Shown: positions 1 through 8,275 of the stretch, piece by piece
Numbering within the stretch: position 1 is the stretch's first letter
Layout of the letters: each line of letters starts with the position of its first letter
Assembly (NCBI GenBank): GCA_041685835.1
Contig: JAWLEX010000014.1
Location: forward strand, 1 to 42,978
DNA: 42,978 bases
Direction: 5' to 3'
DNA from: JAIPEI01 sp041685835
GTDB lineage: Bacteria > Desulfobacterota > DSM-4660 > Desulfatiglandales > HGW-15
Program-made: the position numbers and the translations under genes
The notes under the pieces: model-generated
Database searches by the model: none
The model's input: only the letters and a program-made list of their open reading frames with translations
Told to the model about the DNA's origin: nothing

Positions 1-90
1 AGGTTGCGCGGAGGCGTACTGAAGTACGCCGCACAAGCAACCTCGCAGATTGACGCCGAGATTGGCAAAAAAGACCATTTCTGGATGGAA
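1..90. repeat. REP-like hairpin repeat, degenerate copy
   Basis: The left edge holds a hairpin, GGCGTACT (13-20) against AGTACGCC (23-30), followed by a tail ending in a fragment that resembles GGACTTTTTACGAAGCC. A better-preserved relative lies at 2308-2390 between iorB and iorA. No gene is supported in 1-500: the reading frame at 50-328 is repeat sequence. Confidence 0.55.
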
Positions 91-104
91 ACTAGATAAT
101 AATC

Positions 105-348
105 AAATGAGCGTCCAGTTTGTTTTCTTCGGGAACGAAATCGCTATCGGGATCGAAATCGATTTCCTCCAATCCATAGACCCCGGAGTCTTCCTTCACA
201 CAGCGGTAGACATCAAGCTTTTCGTGTCAAGTATCATTTTATTCTCTTTCGATCCCGATCCCGATCCCGATCCCGATCCCGATTTCGATTTCGATTATCC
301 CAACATCAATACTTGTTGTTTTTTCTGACAGCCTTTCAGGAGTAAGGG
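105..348 (+). repeat. left arm of ~240-bp inverted repeat flanking rocF
   Basis: This segment reappears as an inverted copy at 1431-1668. Both arms share GAGCGTCCAGTTTG at the outer end, an AT/CG hexamer-rich middle, an AAGCTTTTCGTGTC block, a GATCCC tandem tract (five units at 251-280 followed by two GATTTC units) and CTGACAG-CTTTCAGG at the inner end. The arm ends about 150 bp before the arginase start. I read it as an intergenic repeat or MITE-like element, not a coding sequence. No transposase is associated with it. Confidence 0.8.
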
Positions 349-431
349 GCTAATCGTTGTTAAATATCGGCCCATTAATACGCTTATGAACTCAGATCAC
401 TTTGAGCTGGATTCGAGGCGGTCCGCGCGCC

Positions 432-437
432 TATAAT
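432..437 (+). promoter_or_regulatory. possible rocF -10 box
   Basis: A perfect TATAAT lies 65 bp upstream of the arginase start in the unique sequence 349-501. No convincing -35 hexamer sits at 16-18 bp, so this is a weak call. Confidence 0.3.
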
Positions 438-501
438 TCTCTGGACAGGACCAAGTTCATTTGGGTTCGTTTCCCGACACTATTATATACCGGAGGAATA
501 C

Positions 502-1428
502 ATGGGTGCACATCAAGTAATACACCGGATCGATATGATAGGATTTCCCATGGACCTGGGCGCTGACCGCCGCGGGGTGGGAATGGGGCCGACTGCCCTG
601 CGCATTGCGGGAATTCAGCGGCGCCTGGAGGAACTCGGGTATGGTGTCCGGGACTGCGGTGACATCCCCGTGGAGATCCGGGAAAGCCAGGCGGTCTCCA
701 ATCCCAGGCTCAAGTATGTGGAGGAGGTCCTGGAGAAATCAGTACTGTTGGCATCCGCGGTCAGGGAATCCCTGGACAAGGGCCGCTTCCCCCTGGCAAT
801 GGGCGGGGATCACACTGTCTCCATAGGTTCCGTGGCCGGGCTCTCAGCGCATTGCCGGGCCCGGGGCCTCCGTCTCGGGGTGCTCTGGATCGATGCCCAC
901 GCGGACATGAACGACGAGGAGACCACTCCATCGGGGAACATCCACGGAATGGCCCTGGCCGTCAGCCTCGGGTTCGGACACGAACAGTTGACAAACCTGT
1001 TGGGGTTCTCACCAAAGCTCGAGCCCCAAAACGTCTTCCTCGTGGGCGTTCGAAGCATAGATCCGGATGAACGAAAGATAATTCGAAAGGCAGGCATCTC
1101 CGTTTACACCATGACGGAGATCGACCGCAGGGGCATGGCCCAGGTTATCGAGGAGATACTTAGATCCTTAATAGAGAGCGTCGATGTTATTCACGTGACC
1201 TTTGACGTGGATTCCGTGGATCCTTCCCTTGCACAGGGAGTCGGCACCCCGGTACCGGGCGGGCTGACTTACCGCGAGGCCCATCTAATAATGGAAACCA
1301 TCGCGGAGTGCGGAAAACTGAGCAGCATGGATGTGGCCGAGATCAATCCCACCCTGGACGACCGCAACCGCACCGCCATACTCACCGCCGAGATCGTGGC
1401 CTCGTGCCTCGGCAAGCGAATCCTTTAG
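502..1428 (+). CDS. rocF: arginase (ureohydrolase family)
   Basis: Predicted cytosolic Mn-dependent hydrolase converting arginine to ornithine and urea. The 308-residue length fits arginases. The metal ligands are visible: GGDH with H104, DAHAD with D131, H133 and D135, and FDVDSVDP with D235 and D237. The SGNIHGM segment (144-150) after the DAHAD motif is typical of arginase rather than agmatinase, although agmatinase-like specificity cannot be excluded. The start is supported by GGAGG six bases upstream of ATG. The gene stands alone between inverted repeat arms (105-348 and 1431-1668), and its stop codon lies only two bases from the right arm. No ornithine or urea genes are next to it, so its pathway role is inferred from family alone. 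Confidence 0.9.
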   Translation: MGAHQVIHRIDMIGFPMDLGADRRGVGMGPTALRIAGIQRRLEELGYGVRDCGDIPVEIRESQAVSNPRLKYVEEVLEKSVLLASAVRESLDKGRFPLAMGGDHTVSIGSVAGLSAHCRARGLRLGVLWIDAHADMNDEETTPSGNIHGMALAVSLGFGHEQLTNLLGFSPKLEPQNVFLVGVRSIDPDERKIIRKAGISVYTMTEIDRRGMAQVIEEILRSLIESVDVIHVTFDVDSVDPSLAQGVGTPVPGGLTYREAHLIMETIAECGKLSSMDVAEINPTLDDRNRTAILTAEIVASCLGKRIL

Positions 1429-1430
1429 TG

Positions 1431-1668
1431 CCTTACCCCTGAAAAGCTGTCAGAAAAAACAAGAAGTGTTGATGTTGAGATAATCCAAATCGGGATCGGG
1501 ATCGGGATCGGGATCGCAATCGACAGAGAATAAAATTATACTTGGACACGAAAAGCTTGCTCTCTTCCGCTGTGTTAAGGAAGGCTCCGGGGGCCATGGA
1601 TTGGAAGAAATCGATTTCGATCCCGATAGCGATTTCGATCCCGAAGAAACCAAACTGGACGCTCATTC
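1431..1668 (-). repeat. right arm of ~240-bp inverted repeat flanking rocF
   Basis: Inverted copy of 105-348. It carries four CGGGAT units at 1491-1514, the reverse complement of the GATCCC tract in the left arm. It begins two bases after the arginase stop codon. The arms differ at scattered positions and in hexamer number, so the duplication is not recent. Confidence 0.8.
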
Positions 1669-1734
1669 TTCGCGCCAGTGCTCCTTGACTTTGGGTTGCG
1701 GGCAAGGCCCGCTTTAGACTTCACCCCTCACCTC

Positions 1735-2292
1735 TCACAGTTGTCCGGCCTTGTAGCCGGCGTCGAAGACCCGGAGATTGGCCTCGAGGAACCGGTCCGG
1801 AGTAATCCGCTCGATCGTTTCCCGGAGCTCGGAACTCGTGGCCGGCACCTCCTCGAAGGCAGAGTAATATCCCAGGAGCGCCAGGTTCGTCGACATGGGC
1901 GCCCCAAGCTCCATGGCCAGGTCCCCGGCCGGCGTCGAGTGATACGAAACCTTGCGCTTGTCCAGGTAGACCTTCACATCGTCCCGCGGAAACCGCCCGG
2001 TCTTTGCGTTCACGTAGAGCCGCCCGCCTTCCCGAAGGAACGGCAGGTTCCTGTAACCCTCGTGCTCCTCCAGGGCCAGCAGCACATCAGCACCGTTCGT
2101 CCTCACCAGCGAACTCTCCACCTCCCCGATCCGCAGGTGAGACACCACTGACCCGCCGCGCTGCGCCATCCCGTGCGTCTCCGCGCCCAGGACCCTGTAA
2201 CCCTTGTTGAGTGATGTCTCAGCCAGGACCTTTGTCACGAACAGGATCCCCTGCCCACCCAGCCCGCACAAGACTATGTTCAACGGTTCCAT
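1735..2292 (-). CDS. iorB: indolepyruvate:ferredoxin oxidoreductase, beta subunit
   Basis: Small subunit of the oxygen-sensitive enzyme that oxidatively decarboxylates arylpyruvates (indolepyruvate, phenylpyruvate) to arylacetyl-CoA with ferredoxin as acceptor. The 185-residue product has the pyruvate-ferredoxin oxidoreductase gamma-type fold signature: a glycine-rich start (GLGGQGILFVTKVLAE), then GAETHGMAQRGGSV and LEEHEGYRNLPFL. I start it at ATG 2292, behind GGAG, and not 12 codons further upstream, where the extension would be read from repeat sequence. It lies downstream of iorA on the same strand, but about 240 bp of mostly repeat DNA separates the two, so translational coupling is lost. 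Co-transcription is still likely. Confidence 0.92.
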   Translation of the reverse strand: MEPLNIVLCGLGGQGILFVTKVLAETSLNKGYRVLGAETHGMAQRGGSVVSHLRIGEVESSLVRTNGADVLLALEEHEGYRNLPFLREGGRLYVNAKTGRFPRDDVKVYLDKRKVSYHSTPAGDLAMELGAPMSTNLALLGYYSAFEEVPATSSELRETIERITPDRFLEANLRVFDAGYKAGQL

Positions 2293-2307
2293 GATCACTC
2301 CAATTAG

Positions 2308-2390
2308 ACGGCTTCGTAAAAAGTCCATCTGCGGCGTTGCGCTTCATCCTTCGTCACTGCGGCGTACTTCCATGTACGCCTCATTCCTCA
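2308..2390. repeat. REP-like hairpin repeat between iorA and iorB
   Basis: Contains GGCGTAC (2361-2367) and GTACGCC (2374-2380), which form a hairpin, preceded by GGCTTCGTAAAAAGTCCATC. The window's first 90 bases are a degenerate relative. The remaining 2391-2533 holds no recognisable gene. Confidence 0.65.
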
Positions 2391-2533
2391 AGTGAGTTTA
2401 TTCTGAGCCTGCTGAAGGACGCGCCTTGCGTCTGGAGCTTTCTGCTTTGCCGTCACAATTCTGATTTTTTACCCGTCCTTCAGTTGTTGAGTGCATGGCT
2501 CTTTCATGCATTCTATAACTCCCGCCCTTCCCA

Positions 2534-4402
2534 TTATTCATCCCGCACGATCGCACCGCGCGGGCACACGGATATGCACAGCCCGCACTGAACGCAGATC
2601 TGGCGGTTCACCTCGGTCCTGCCCAGTTCCTCGTCGTGGTACAGCGCAGGGCACTCGAACCGCTGGATGCACAAACCGCACTGATCGCACTCTTCTGTAA
2701 CCTTCACCGGAATGCTCTCAGGGATGGCCTCTCCGCGGTATGCGATCACACAAGGGTGCCGCGCAATCACCACGGCGATACCGCCCTCCGGCTCCTCCGT
2801 GTACGAAATCGCCCTCTTCAGGACATTCCCCATGGCCTTCAGATCGTACGGATCCACCTCCTCGACAAAATCCACCCCGCATCCTGCAACCAGGCGCTCA
2901 AGGGGTATCTGCTTTCCCTTACTTCCGTCCGCACGGATTCCCAGTCCGGGGGTAGGCTGCATTCCCGTCATGGCCGTCGTCATGTTGTCCAACAACACCA
3001 GCACGAACCTGGCGTTATTGTAGACAGCGTTCAGCAGGCCTGCAGGCCCTGAGTGGTAAAACGTAGAGTCCCCCATGGTGGCAATCACCGGCTGGTGAAC
3101 CCCGTCCTTGGCGTATGCATGATAGAACCCCGAGGCCATGGTAATCGCAGCTCCCATGTCCAGGCACGTATCCACGCCGCCGAGGTTCATACCCAGCGTG
3201 TAACAACCGATATCCGATGTGAAAATGGCCTTGGGTTTGGCCTTGCGGATAGCGTAGAAGGACGCGCGGTGCGGGCATCCCGGGCAAAGCGTCGGACGCC
3301 TCATAGGCAGATCGAGGGACGAAACAAGGGCAGACACCTCTCCAGTCTCCGATCCGGAAAGCCCCTCCATCCCACACTCCCTCAACGCATTGTCCACGAT
3401 TCCGTAAATCACCTCGGGCACCATCTCACCCTGGGAAGGAACGTGGCGCGACAGACGCCCCAGGACCTTATCGGTTCGCTCTTCCAGCTGGTACTCGATC
3501 AGCGTGTCCGTCTCCTCCAGCACCAGCACACGTTCACACGCATCCGTGAACTCCTTCACAAGACCCTGCGGAAAAGGCCAGGCCCCTCCCAGTTTCAGCA
3601 CAGGGATCTCGCCCGTCCTTCCCTCTTCCTGCAAGACGTCCTGAACCACAGCCCACGGCACACCCCCTGCAATGATCCCCAACCCGTATCTTCTTCCCTC
3701 TTCCAGGTCGTGGCCGTTGAACGGAAAATCCCTCGAGGAAAACCGCTCTGCAATCAAATGCAGCTTATCGTTCAGATCTCCATGGAGCTTCAATCGGAAC
3801 TTGGGGGTCGCAGCCCATCTCAAAGGGTCCTTCTCAAAAGACGCCTTCACCCCCACATCCCTGAACTCGCCAACCTCCACGTCCTGCCGTGCATGGCAGA
3901 CACGGATTGCGGGACGGAGCACCACCGGCACCCCAAACTCCTCTGAAAGCGCCAGGCCGTAGGAAACCATCTCCCGGGCTTCCTGCGGCCCGGACGGATC
4001 CAGAACCGGGACCTTGGCCAGCCTCGCCATGAGACGCGTGTCCTGCTCGGTCTGGGACGAGTGCGGCCCAGGGTCGTCCGCCGATATTATCAACAGACCG
4101 CCCACCGTTCCGAGATAGGCAGCACTCATCAGGCTGTCCGCAGCAACGTTCAATCCAACCTGCTTCATGCAGCATGCCGCGCGCTTGCCGGAAATCGCAG
4201 CTGCAAAGGCGTTGTCCAGGGCGACCTTCTCGTTCGTGGACCATTCCACGTAGGTGTTCAGACCGGCCGACTTCACACGCCTGATCACCTCCGGCAATAT
4301 CTCAGAACTAGGCGTCCCGGGATAGCTGGTCACTATCTCGCAACCCGATTCAACCAGCCCCAGTGCAATGGCCCCGTTACCCAGCACAATCTCTCTCGAC
4401 AT
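2534..4402 (-). CDS. iorA: indolepyruvate:ferredoxin oxidoreductase, alpha subunit
   Basis: Large, thiamine-diphosphate- and Fe-S-binding subunit, partner of IorB. The 622 residues match the usual IorA length. The N-terminal pyrimidine-binding domain contains YPGTPSSEILPE and the GLNVAADSLMSAAY region. The TPP pyrophosphate domain shows GDSTFYHSG followed by NAVYNNARFVLVLLDN. The C-terminus is a two-cluster ferredoxin domain with CDQCGLC and CVQCGLCISVCP. In the family these clusters pass electrons to ferredoxin. The ATG is preceded by GGGGAG. It is first in an iorA-iorB unit, with the TrpB2 gene and a small Cys protein upstream on the same strand. This context suggests arylpyruvate or tryptophan metabolism, either in amino acid fermentation or, run in reverse, in biosynthesis. 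Confidence 0.95.
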   Translation of the reverse strand: MSREIVLGNGAIALGLVESGCEIVTSYPGTPSSEILPEVIRRVKSAGLNTYVEWSTNEKVALDNAFAAAISGKRAACCMKQVGLNVAADSLMSAAYLGTVGGLLIISADDPGPHSSQTEQDTRLMARLAKVPVLDPSGPQEAREMVSYGLALSEEFGVPVVLRPAIRVCHARQDVEVGEFRDVGVKASFEKDPLRWAATPKFRLKLHGDLNDKLHLIAERFSSRDFPFNGHDLEEGRRYGLGIIAGGVPWAVVQDVLQEEGRTGEIPVLKLGGAWPFPQGLVKEFTDACERVLVLEETDTLIEYQLEERTDKVLGRLSRHVPSQGEMVPEVIYGIVDNALRECGMEGLSGSETGEVSALVSSLDLPMRRPTLCPGCPHRASFYAIRKAKPKAIFTSDIGCYTLGMNLGGVDTCLDMGAAITMASGFYHAYAKDGVHQPVIATMGDSTFYHSGPAGLLNAVYNNARFVLVLLDNMTTAMTGMQPTPGLGIRADGSKGKQIPLERLVAGCGVDFVEEVDPYDLKAMGNVLKRAISYTEEPEGGIAVVIARHPCVIAYRGEAIPESIPVKVTEECDQCGLCIQRFECPALYHDEELGRTEVNRQICVQCGLCISVCPRGAIVRDE

Positions 4403-4635
4403 TATGGCTCCCCGTCGCGCCTTGAATACGCGCCTTTTTGTTCTTCCCTACCCACATCAAGGGTCGAACCAAAACCACTTGATCAGATGAATTCAGCTGT
4501 ATCTTTCGCAGCCTTTAAATGCCGGTATATAGGAGATATGATAGAAGTTATCCCATGGCCTGACTTTACCATCCATCCCTTTTCGTGTCCTTCGTGACCT
4601 TCGTGTACCTGGTGGTGAAAAACTTCTCTCCAGTG

Positions 4636-4935
4636 TTACTGCCCGGCCCCCGAATCATCCTCCGGCTTCGTTCTCTTTTTAGCCTGTTCGATGAGGTCAA
4701 GCAAGGACATCATTTTCGAATGCGCGGACCGGCTGAAAGCCTTTTCCATCTGCTCATCCGTCAGCTCCTGGCGAAAAAATCCTTCCACGTCAAAGTGCTG
4801 AAACCAGCAGTCGAGCGCCTTGAAACATGGAAGGTCACCCCGCTCCGTGCGACAATACGAAAAGGAAATCTGATGGCCCAGTCTTGGACACCGGATCATG
4901 TAATCATCACCTGGAGGAACGACCTCTTCACTCAT
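4636..4935 (-). CDS. small conserved-type Cys/His protein, function unknown
   Basis: A 99-residue soluble protein with no signal peptide. The N-terminal half carries a regular pattern, RCPRLGHQISFSYC, then a CFKALDCW segment: four cysteines (about residues 16, 28, 37 and 42) with a nearby histidine, suggestive of a zinc or Fe-S site. The C-terminal part is helical and charged. I recall similar unnamed short proteins in Desulfobacterota but cannot assign a function. GGGAG precedes the ATG at good spacing. It lies 119 bp downstream of the TrpB2 gene on the same strand, separated by a long hairpin (4975-5013), and upstream of iorA. Confidence 0.65.
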   Translation of the reverse strand: MSEEVVPPGDDYMIRCPRLGHQISFSYCRTERGDLPCFKALDCWFQHFDVEGFFRQELTDEQMEKAFSRSAHSKMMSLLDLIEQAKKRTKPEDDSGAGQ

Positions 4936-4974
4936 GGCGTCTTCTCCCGCTCACCTCGAGAAGAATCTAATTCC

Positions 4975-5013
4975 CGGCAATCCGGAGGACCATAACGGTC
5001 CCCCGGATTGCCG
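4975..5013 (-). other. long intergenic hairpin between trpB2 and the small Cys gene
   Basis: CGGCAATCCGG (4975-4985) pairs with CCGGATTGCCG (5003-5013). The inner GGACC (4987-4991) pairs with GGTCC (4997-5001) around the loop ATAAC. One A-C mismatch gives a 16-bp stem. On the minus strand no T-run follows, so an RNA-processing or attenuating role is as likely as termination. Confidence 0.6.
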
Positions 5014-5054
5014 TTTCGGATAAAGGATACGGACCGATCATCTCCTTGCCGGAC

Positions 5055-6434
5055 TCAGGAGCCCGTGTACTGCCTGGGCTTGGGCAACCCCTCAATGGCG
5101 GCAAGGGCCCTCACGATGTCCTCTTCAGGAAGAGGATGATCCTGCAGCTTGCCGCGGAAAAAGGCTTCGTAGGCAGCCAGGTCCACGAGCCCGTGACCGC
5201 TCCAGTTGAACAGGATCACCTTTTCCTTGCCCTCTTCCTTGGCCTTGAGGGCCTCCCTGATCGTCATGGCCACCGCGTGGTTACACTCCGGGGCGCTGAT
5301 GAACCCCTCGGTGCGGGCAAAAGTCACCCCGGCCTCAAAGGTCTCCAGCTGGTTGATGTTCTCGGCCCGGATCACGCCATCCATGACCAGCTGGCTGATC
5401 AGGGGAGCCATACCGTGGTACCGCAGCCCGCCTGCGTGAATGGGGGCGGGCACAAAGTCATGCCCCAGGGTGTGCATGGGAAGGAGCGGGGTCATCTGCA
5501 CCGTATCCCCGAAATCGTAGGCAAAAGGCCCACGCGTCAGGGTGGGACACGAGGCCGGCTCTACGCCGATGATGTCGATATCCTTGCCGTGGATCTTGTC
5601 CCGCGCGTATGGGAACGACAGGCCGGCAAAGTTGCTGCCCCCGCCCGCGCAGCCGATCAGCACGTCCGGGTAGTCCCCTGTGACCTCCATCTGCTTCTGG
5701 CACTCGAGGCCGTTGATCGTCTGGTGAAGCATGACATGGTTTAAGACCGAACCCAGGGCGTACTTGGAGTTTTCGTCCGTGACCGCCGCCTCCACGGCCT
5801 CACTGATGGCCATGCCAAGGCTCCCGGGCGATTCGGGGTCCTTATCGAGAATGGACTGCCCGGCCTTGGTCTCCGTGCTCGGGCTCGCTGAGCAGTTCGC
5901 CCCCCAGGTCTCCATCATGAGACGGCGGTAAGGCTTCTGATTGTAGCTTATCTTCACCATGAAGACCTTGCACTCCAACCCGAAGAACGCGCAGCACATG
6001 GAAAGGGCGCTTCCCCACTGCCCTGCGCCCGTCTCCGTGGTGATCCGTTTGGTACCGGCCACCTTGTTGTAGTAGGCCTGGGCAATGGCTGTATTGGGCT
6101 TGTGGCTGCCGGCCGGGCTCACGCCCTCGTTCTTGTAGTAGATCCTGGCCGGGGTACCGAGGTGCTTCTCCAGGTTGTAAGCGCGGTAGAGCGGGCTCGG
6201 CCTCCAGATCACGTACCTCTCCAGGACCGGCTCGGGAATATCGATCCAGCGCTCAGTGCTCACCTCCTGCTCGATCAGGTTCATGGGGAAGATCGGCGAC
6301 AGGTCGTCCGGTCCCACGGGCTGTCCCGTCCCCGGGTGCAGGGGCGGCTCCATGGGGGTCGGCATGTCCGCCTGGATGTTGTACCACTGGCGCGGCATCT
6401 CGCTCTCGGGCAAAAAGATCTTCTTTACGTCCAT
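5055..6434 (-). CDS. trpB: TrpB2-type tryptophan synthase beta chain (PLP-dependent)
   Basis: PLP enzyme predicted to condense indole with serine (or phosphoserine) to tryptophan. At 459 residues it is longer than TrpB1 (about 400) and has the TrpB2-type N-terminal extension. The PLP lysine is K112 in GSHKPNTA, the catalytic region is TETGAGQWGSA (133-143), and the phosphate loop is GCAGGGSNF (261-269). No trpA, trpC or trpE lies nearby, so it cannot be judged part of a normal trp operon. TrpB2 proteins are thought to salvage free indole. Its position beside iorAB fits tryptophan/indolepyruvate/indole turnover. GGAGGG sits just before the ATG. The downstream small Cys gene may be co-transcribed. 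Confidence 0.9.
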   Translation of the reverse strand: MDVKKIFLPESEMPRQWYNIQADMPTPMEPPLHPGTGQPVGPDDLSPIFPMNLIEQEVSTERWIDIPEPVLERYVIWRPSPLYRAYNLEKHLGTPARIYYKNEGVSPAGSHKPNTAIAQAYYNKVAGTKRITTETGAGQWGSALSMCCAFFGLECKVFMVKISYNQKPYRRLMMETWGANCSASPSTETKAGQSILDKDPESPGSLGMAISEAVEAAVTDENSKYALGSVLNHVMLHQTINGLECQKQMEVTGDYPDVLIGCAGGGSNFAGLSFPYARDKIHGKDIDIIGVEPASCPTLTRGPFAYDFGDTVQMTPLLPMHTLGHDFVPAPIHAGGLRYHGMAPLISQLVMDGVIRAENINQLETFEAGVTFARTEGFISAPECNHAVAMTIREALKAKEEGKEKVILFNWSGHGLVDLAAYEAFFRGKLQDHPLPEEDIVRALAAIEGLPKPRQYTGS

Positions 6435-6536
6435 GTTCCCTCCTTCTCTTTTTTGGGTTTGTGGATAAACCGAACCAGACCACGGCAGCCTCTACAGATC
6501 TACGGACACCATGGTTTTGACGCCTTCCAGTATTGA

Positions 6537-6605
6537 CGGCTCCGCAAAAACCCGCTCAGCCGCCGCTGTTAAGGCCATAACCCGTTGGAATTAAAAGGGC
6601 GGGTT
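6537..6605. repeat. short intergenic repeat, copy A
   Basis: About 65 bp beginning GGCTCCGCAAAAACCCGCTC and ending CCATAACCCGTTGGAATTA. It recurs in the same orientation at 8276-8345. Each copy lies just upstream of a minus-strand gene (TrpB2 and acyl-CoA dehydrogenase). Confidence 0.75.
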
Positions 6606-7106
6606 CCCATGCCGTGACCCGTACCGGCTTAACGGCAGAGCCGGCTGCGGCGATCTGCCTTGCCCTGAACGGACGGATCGGCATTTGCTCTTATCGCCAT
6701 CCAAATCGCTATCGGGGTCGAATTCCGACATGCCGTTTCCATTTCAATAGCGATCCCGGTTTCGATCTGGATTTCCTTCCCCAACCAAATAATTACTTAG
6801 ATTTCGACTCGGTTTGATTATAAGACAATGCGTATTTTTGATAAAAAGTCTGATGTCAGGATATAGATAAAAATATATAATGGCCTTAAGGGCCCGGCTT
6901 AAGGAGAGGTCATTAAGAGGAAACGCGATGAATAGATTGTGGCGTACTTTTTATCCTAATGAAGGGGAGGGAGTCAAGATTGTTAATTCGGTGATAAAAC
7001 GATTAGATAAATTAATCGTTTTGCAAAAAACGGGTGTGGCGGTTAAACATGCAAGGCATTTCCTCGAAAAAGAAATATCTCCGGCCTATTGTTTCACCCG
7101 GACATC
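6606..7106. other. AT-rich intergenic stretch with no firm gene
   Basis: Between the TrpB2 promoter side and the acyl-CoA dehydrogenase 3' end. It holds degenerate hexamer sequence of the ATCGCTATCGGG type (about 6700-6790), a possible sigma70-like promoter around 6838-6875, and an open frame from ATG 6928 to 7167 preceded by GAGG. Its product (79 aa, beginning MNRLWRTFYPNEGEG) matches nothing I know and would overlap the dehydrogenase 3' end by about 60 bp. I do not call it a gene. The base composition is clearly more AT-rich than either side. Confidence 0.4.
6996..7022. other. perfect 10-bp inverted repeat
   Basis: AAAACGATTA and TAATCGTTTT are separated by 7 bases, 85 bp beyond the acyl-CoA dehydrogenase stop. 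It could act as a weak terminator for that gene or as a protein-binding palindrome. It has no GC clamp. Confidence 0.45.
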
Positions 7107-8252
7107 TCACCGTCCCAGCAGGACCCTTGCAATGATAGTCTTCTCAATCTCTTTGGCCCCCTCGTAGATCTCGACGATCTTGGCGTCCCGGTATATCCGC
7201 TGGACCTTGTATTCATCGATATACCCGTAGCCGCCGTGCATCTGAAGGGCCTCGTCAGCGCACTTCACCGCGGTCTCGCCGCTGAACCACTTGGCCATGG
7301 CGATCAGGGCGTGATCGATGTGCCCCCGGTCCGCCAGGCAGGCCGCCTCGTAATATAGATTCCTGGCCGCCCGGATGCGTGTGGCCATCTCAGCCACCTT
7401 GAACTGGTTGACCTGAAACGAGGTGAGGGGCACACCGAACTGGTGCCGTTTCTTGATGTGAGCGATGCTCTCTTCCATGGCCGCTCGAGCGATGCCCACC
7501 CCCATGGCTGAGACATGGAGCCGGGTCACGTTGAAGAAGCTCATGAGCTCCCTGAATCCTTCTCCCTCCTCACCGAGCCGGTTGGCCGCCGGGATACGCA
7601 CGTTGCTGAAGACCACTTCTGCGGTGTCATTGGCCCTAATGCCCAGCTTCCCGTGAATCTTGTTGGCCTCGTAGCCCGGGCGGTCGGTTTCCACCAGAAA
7701 GAAGGTGTGCCGCCGGTGCCTGTCCGGGTTATCCGGGTCTGTGGCGCAGAACACGAGCAGATAGTCGGCAATGGTGCCGTTGGTGATGAACATTTTGGAG
7801 CCGTTGATGATCCACTCGTCGCCGTCCCGAACCGCAGTAGTCCTGGCGCCGGTAACGTCACTTCCGGCGTCCGCCTCGGTGATGGCGGTCCCCATGATGG
7901 ACTTCCCTACCATGAGGGGAGGAAGATAGGCCCGCTTCTGCTCCTCAGTGCCGGAAAGCCCGAGTAGTTCGGCACCAAAGGTGGTCGTGAGCACGGCGTT
8001 TGCCATGCCGGCGTCCACTGCCCAGAATTCCTCGGTGATCAGGCTGTGCTCCAAAAAGCCGAGCCCCGCACCCCCGTATTCTTCTGCGATGAACACCCCC
8101 ACAAAGCCCAGGTCACAGGCCTTTCGCCAGATGTCCAGGTCGAACGTCTCATTCCTGTCGAACTCCTGGGCCCTGTCCGGAAACTCGCCCTGAGCGAACT
8201 CGCGGGCCGCCCTCTGAATGTCCTTCTGCTCCTTGGTCAGTGTAAAGTCCAA
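7107..8252 (-). CDS. acyl-CoA dehydrogenase
   Basis: FAD enzyme that introduces the alpha,beta double bond into an acyl-CoA and passes electrons to electron-transfer flavoprotein in the cytosol. The 381 residues have the usual three-domain layout: a helical N-terminus; a middle domain with AITEADAGSDVTGARTTA and the WIINGSKMFITNG segment; and a C-terminus with QMHGGYGY and YEGAKEIEK. The glutamate at about 364 occupies the catalytic base position of the short-chain branch. The start is a TTG codon with AGGAG seven bases upstream; no ATG is near. It is a single gene, with no etf or acyl-CoA synthetase adjacent. Substrate chain length cannot be read from the sequence. Short-chain, branched or aromatic-derived acyl-CoAs are all possible. 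Confidence 0.9.
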   Translation of the reverse strand: MDFTLTKEQKDIQRAAREFAQGEFPDRAQEFDRNETFDLDIWRKACDLGFVGVFIAEEYGGAGLGFLEHSLITEEFWAVDAGMANAVLTTTFGAELLGLSGTEEQKRAYLPPLMVGKSIMGTAITEADAGSDVTGARTTAVRDGDEWIINGSKMFITNGTIADYLLVFCATDPDNPDRHRRHTFFLVETDRPGYEANKIHGKLGIRANDTAEVVFSNVRIPAANRLGEEGEGFRELMSFFNVTRLHVSAMGVGIARAAMEESIAHIKKRHQFGVPLTSFQVNQFKVAEMATRIRAARNLYYEAACLADRGHIDHALIAMAKWFSGETAVKCADEALQMHGGYGYIDEYKVQRIYRDAKIVEIYEGAKEIEKTIIARVLLGR

Positions 8253-8275
8253 ATCCTTTCTCCTTCCAATAATGA

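Noticed and set aside
251..292. Possible CRISPR array in the GATCCC/GATTTC tract
   Set aside because: The repeat is a 6-bp tandem without spacers; no array of 25-40 bp repeats with unique spacers was seen anywhere in the window.
50..328. Open frame of 92 codons with a DPDPDP run
   Set aside because: It is the translation of the hexamer repeat; an inverted copy at 1431-1668 reads similarly, so it is a repeat and not a gene.
6928..7167. 79-codon frame with GAGG upstream
   Set aside because: No recognisable similarity, overlaps the acyl-CoA dehydrogenase 3' end on the other strand; kept only as a note.
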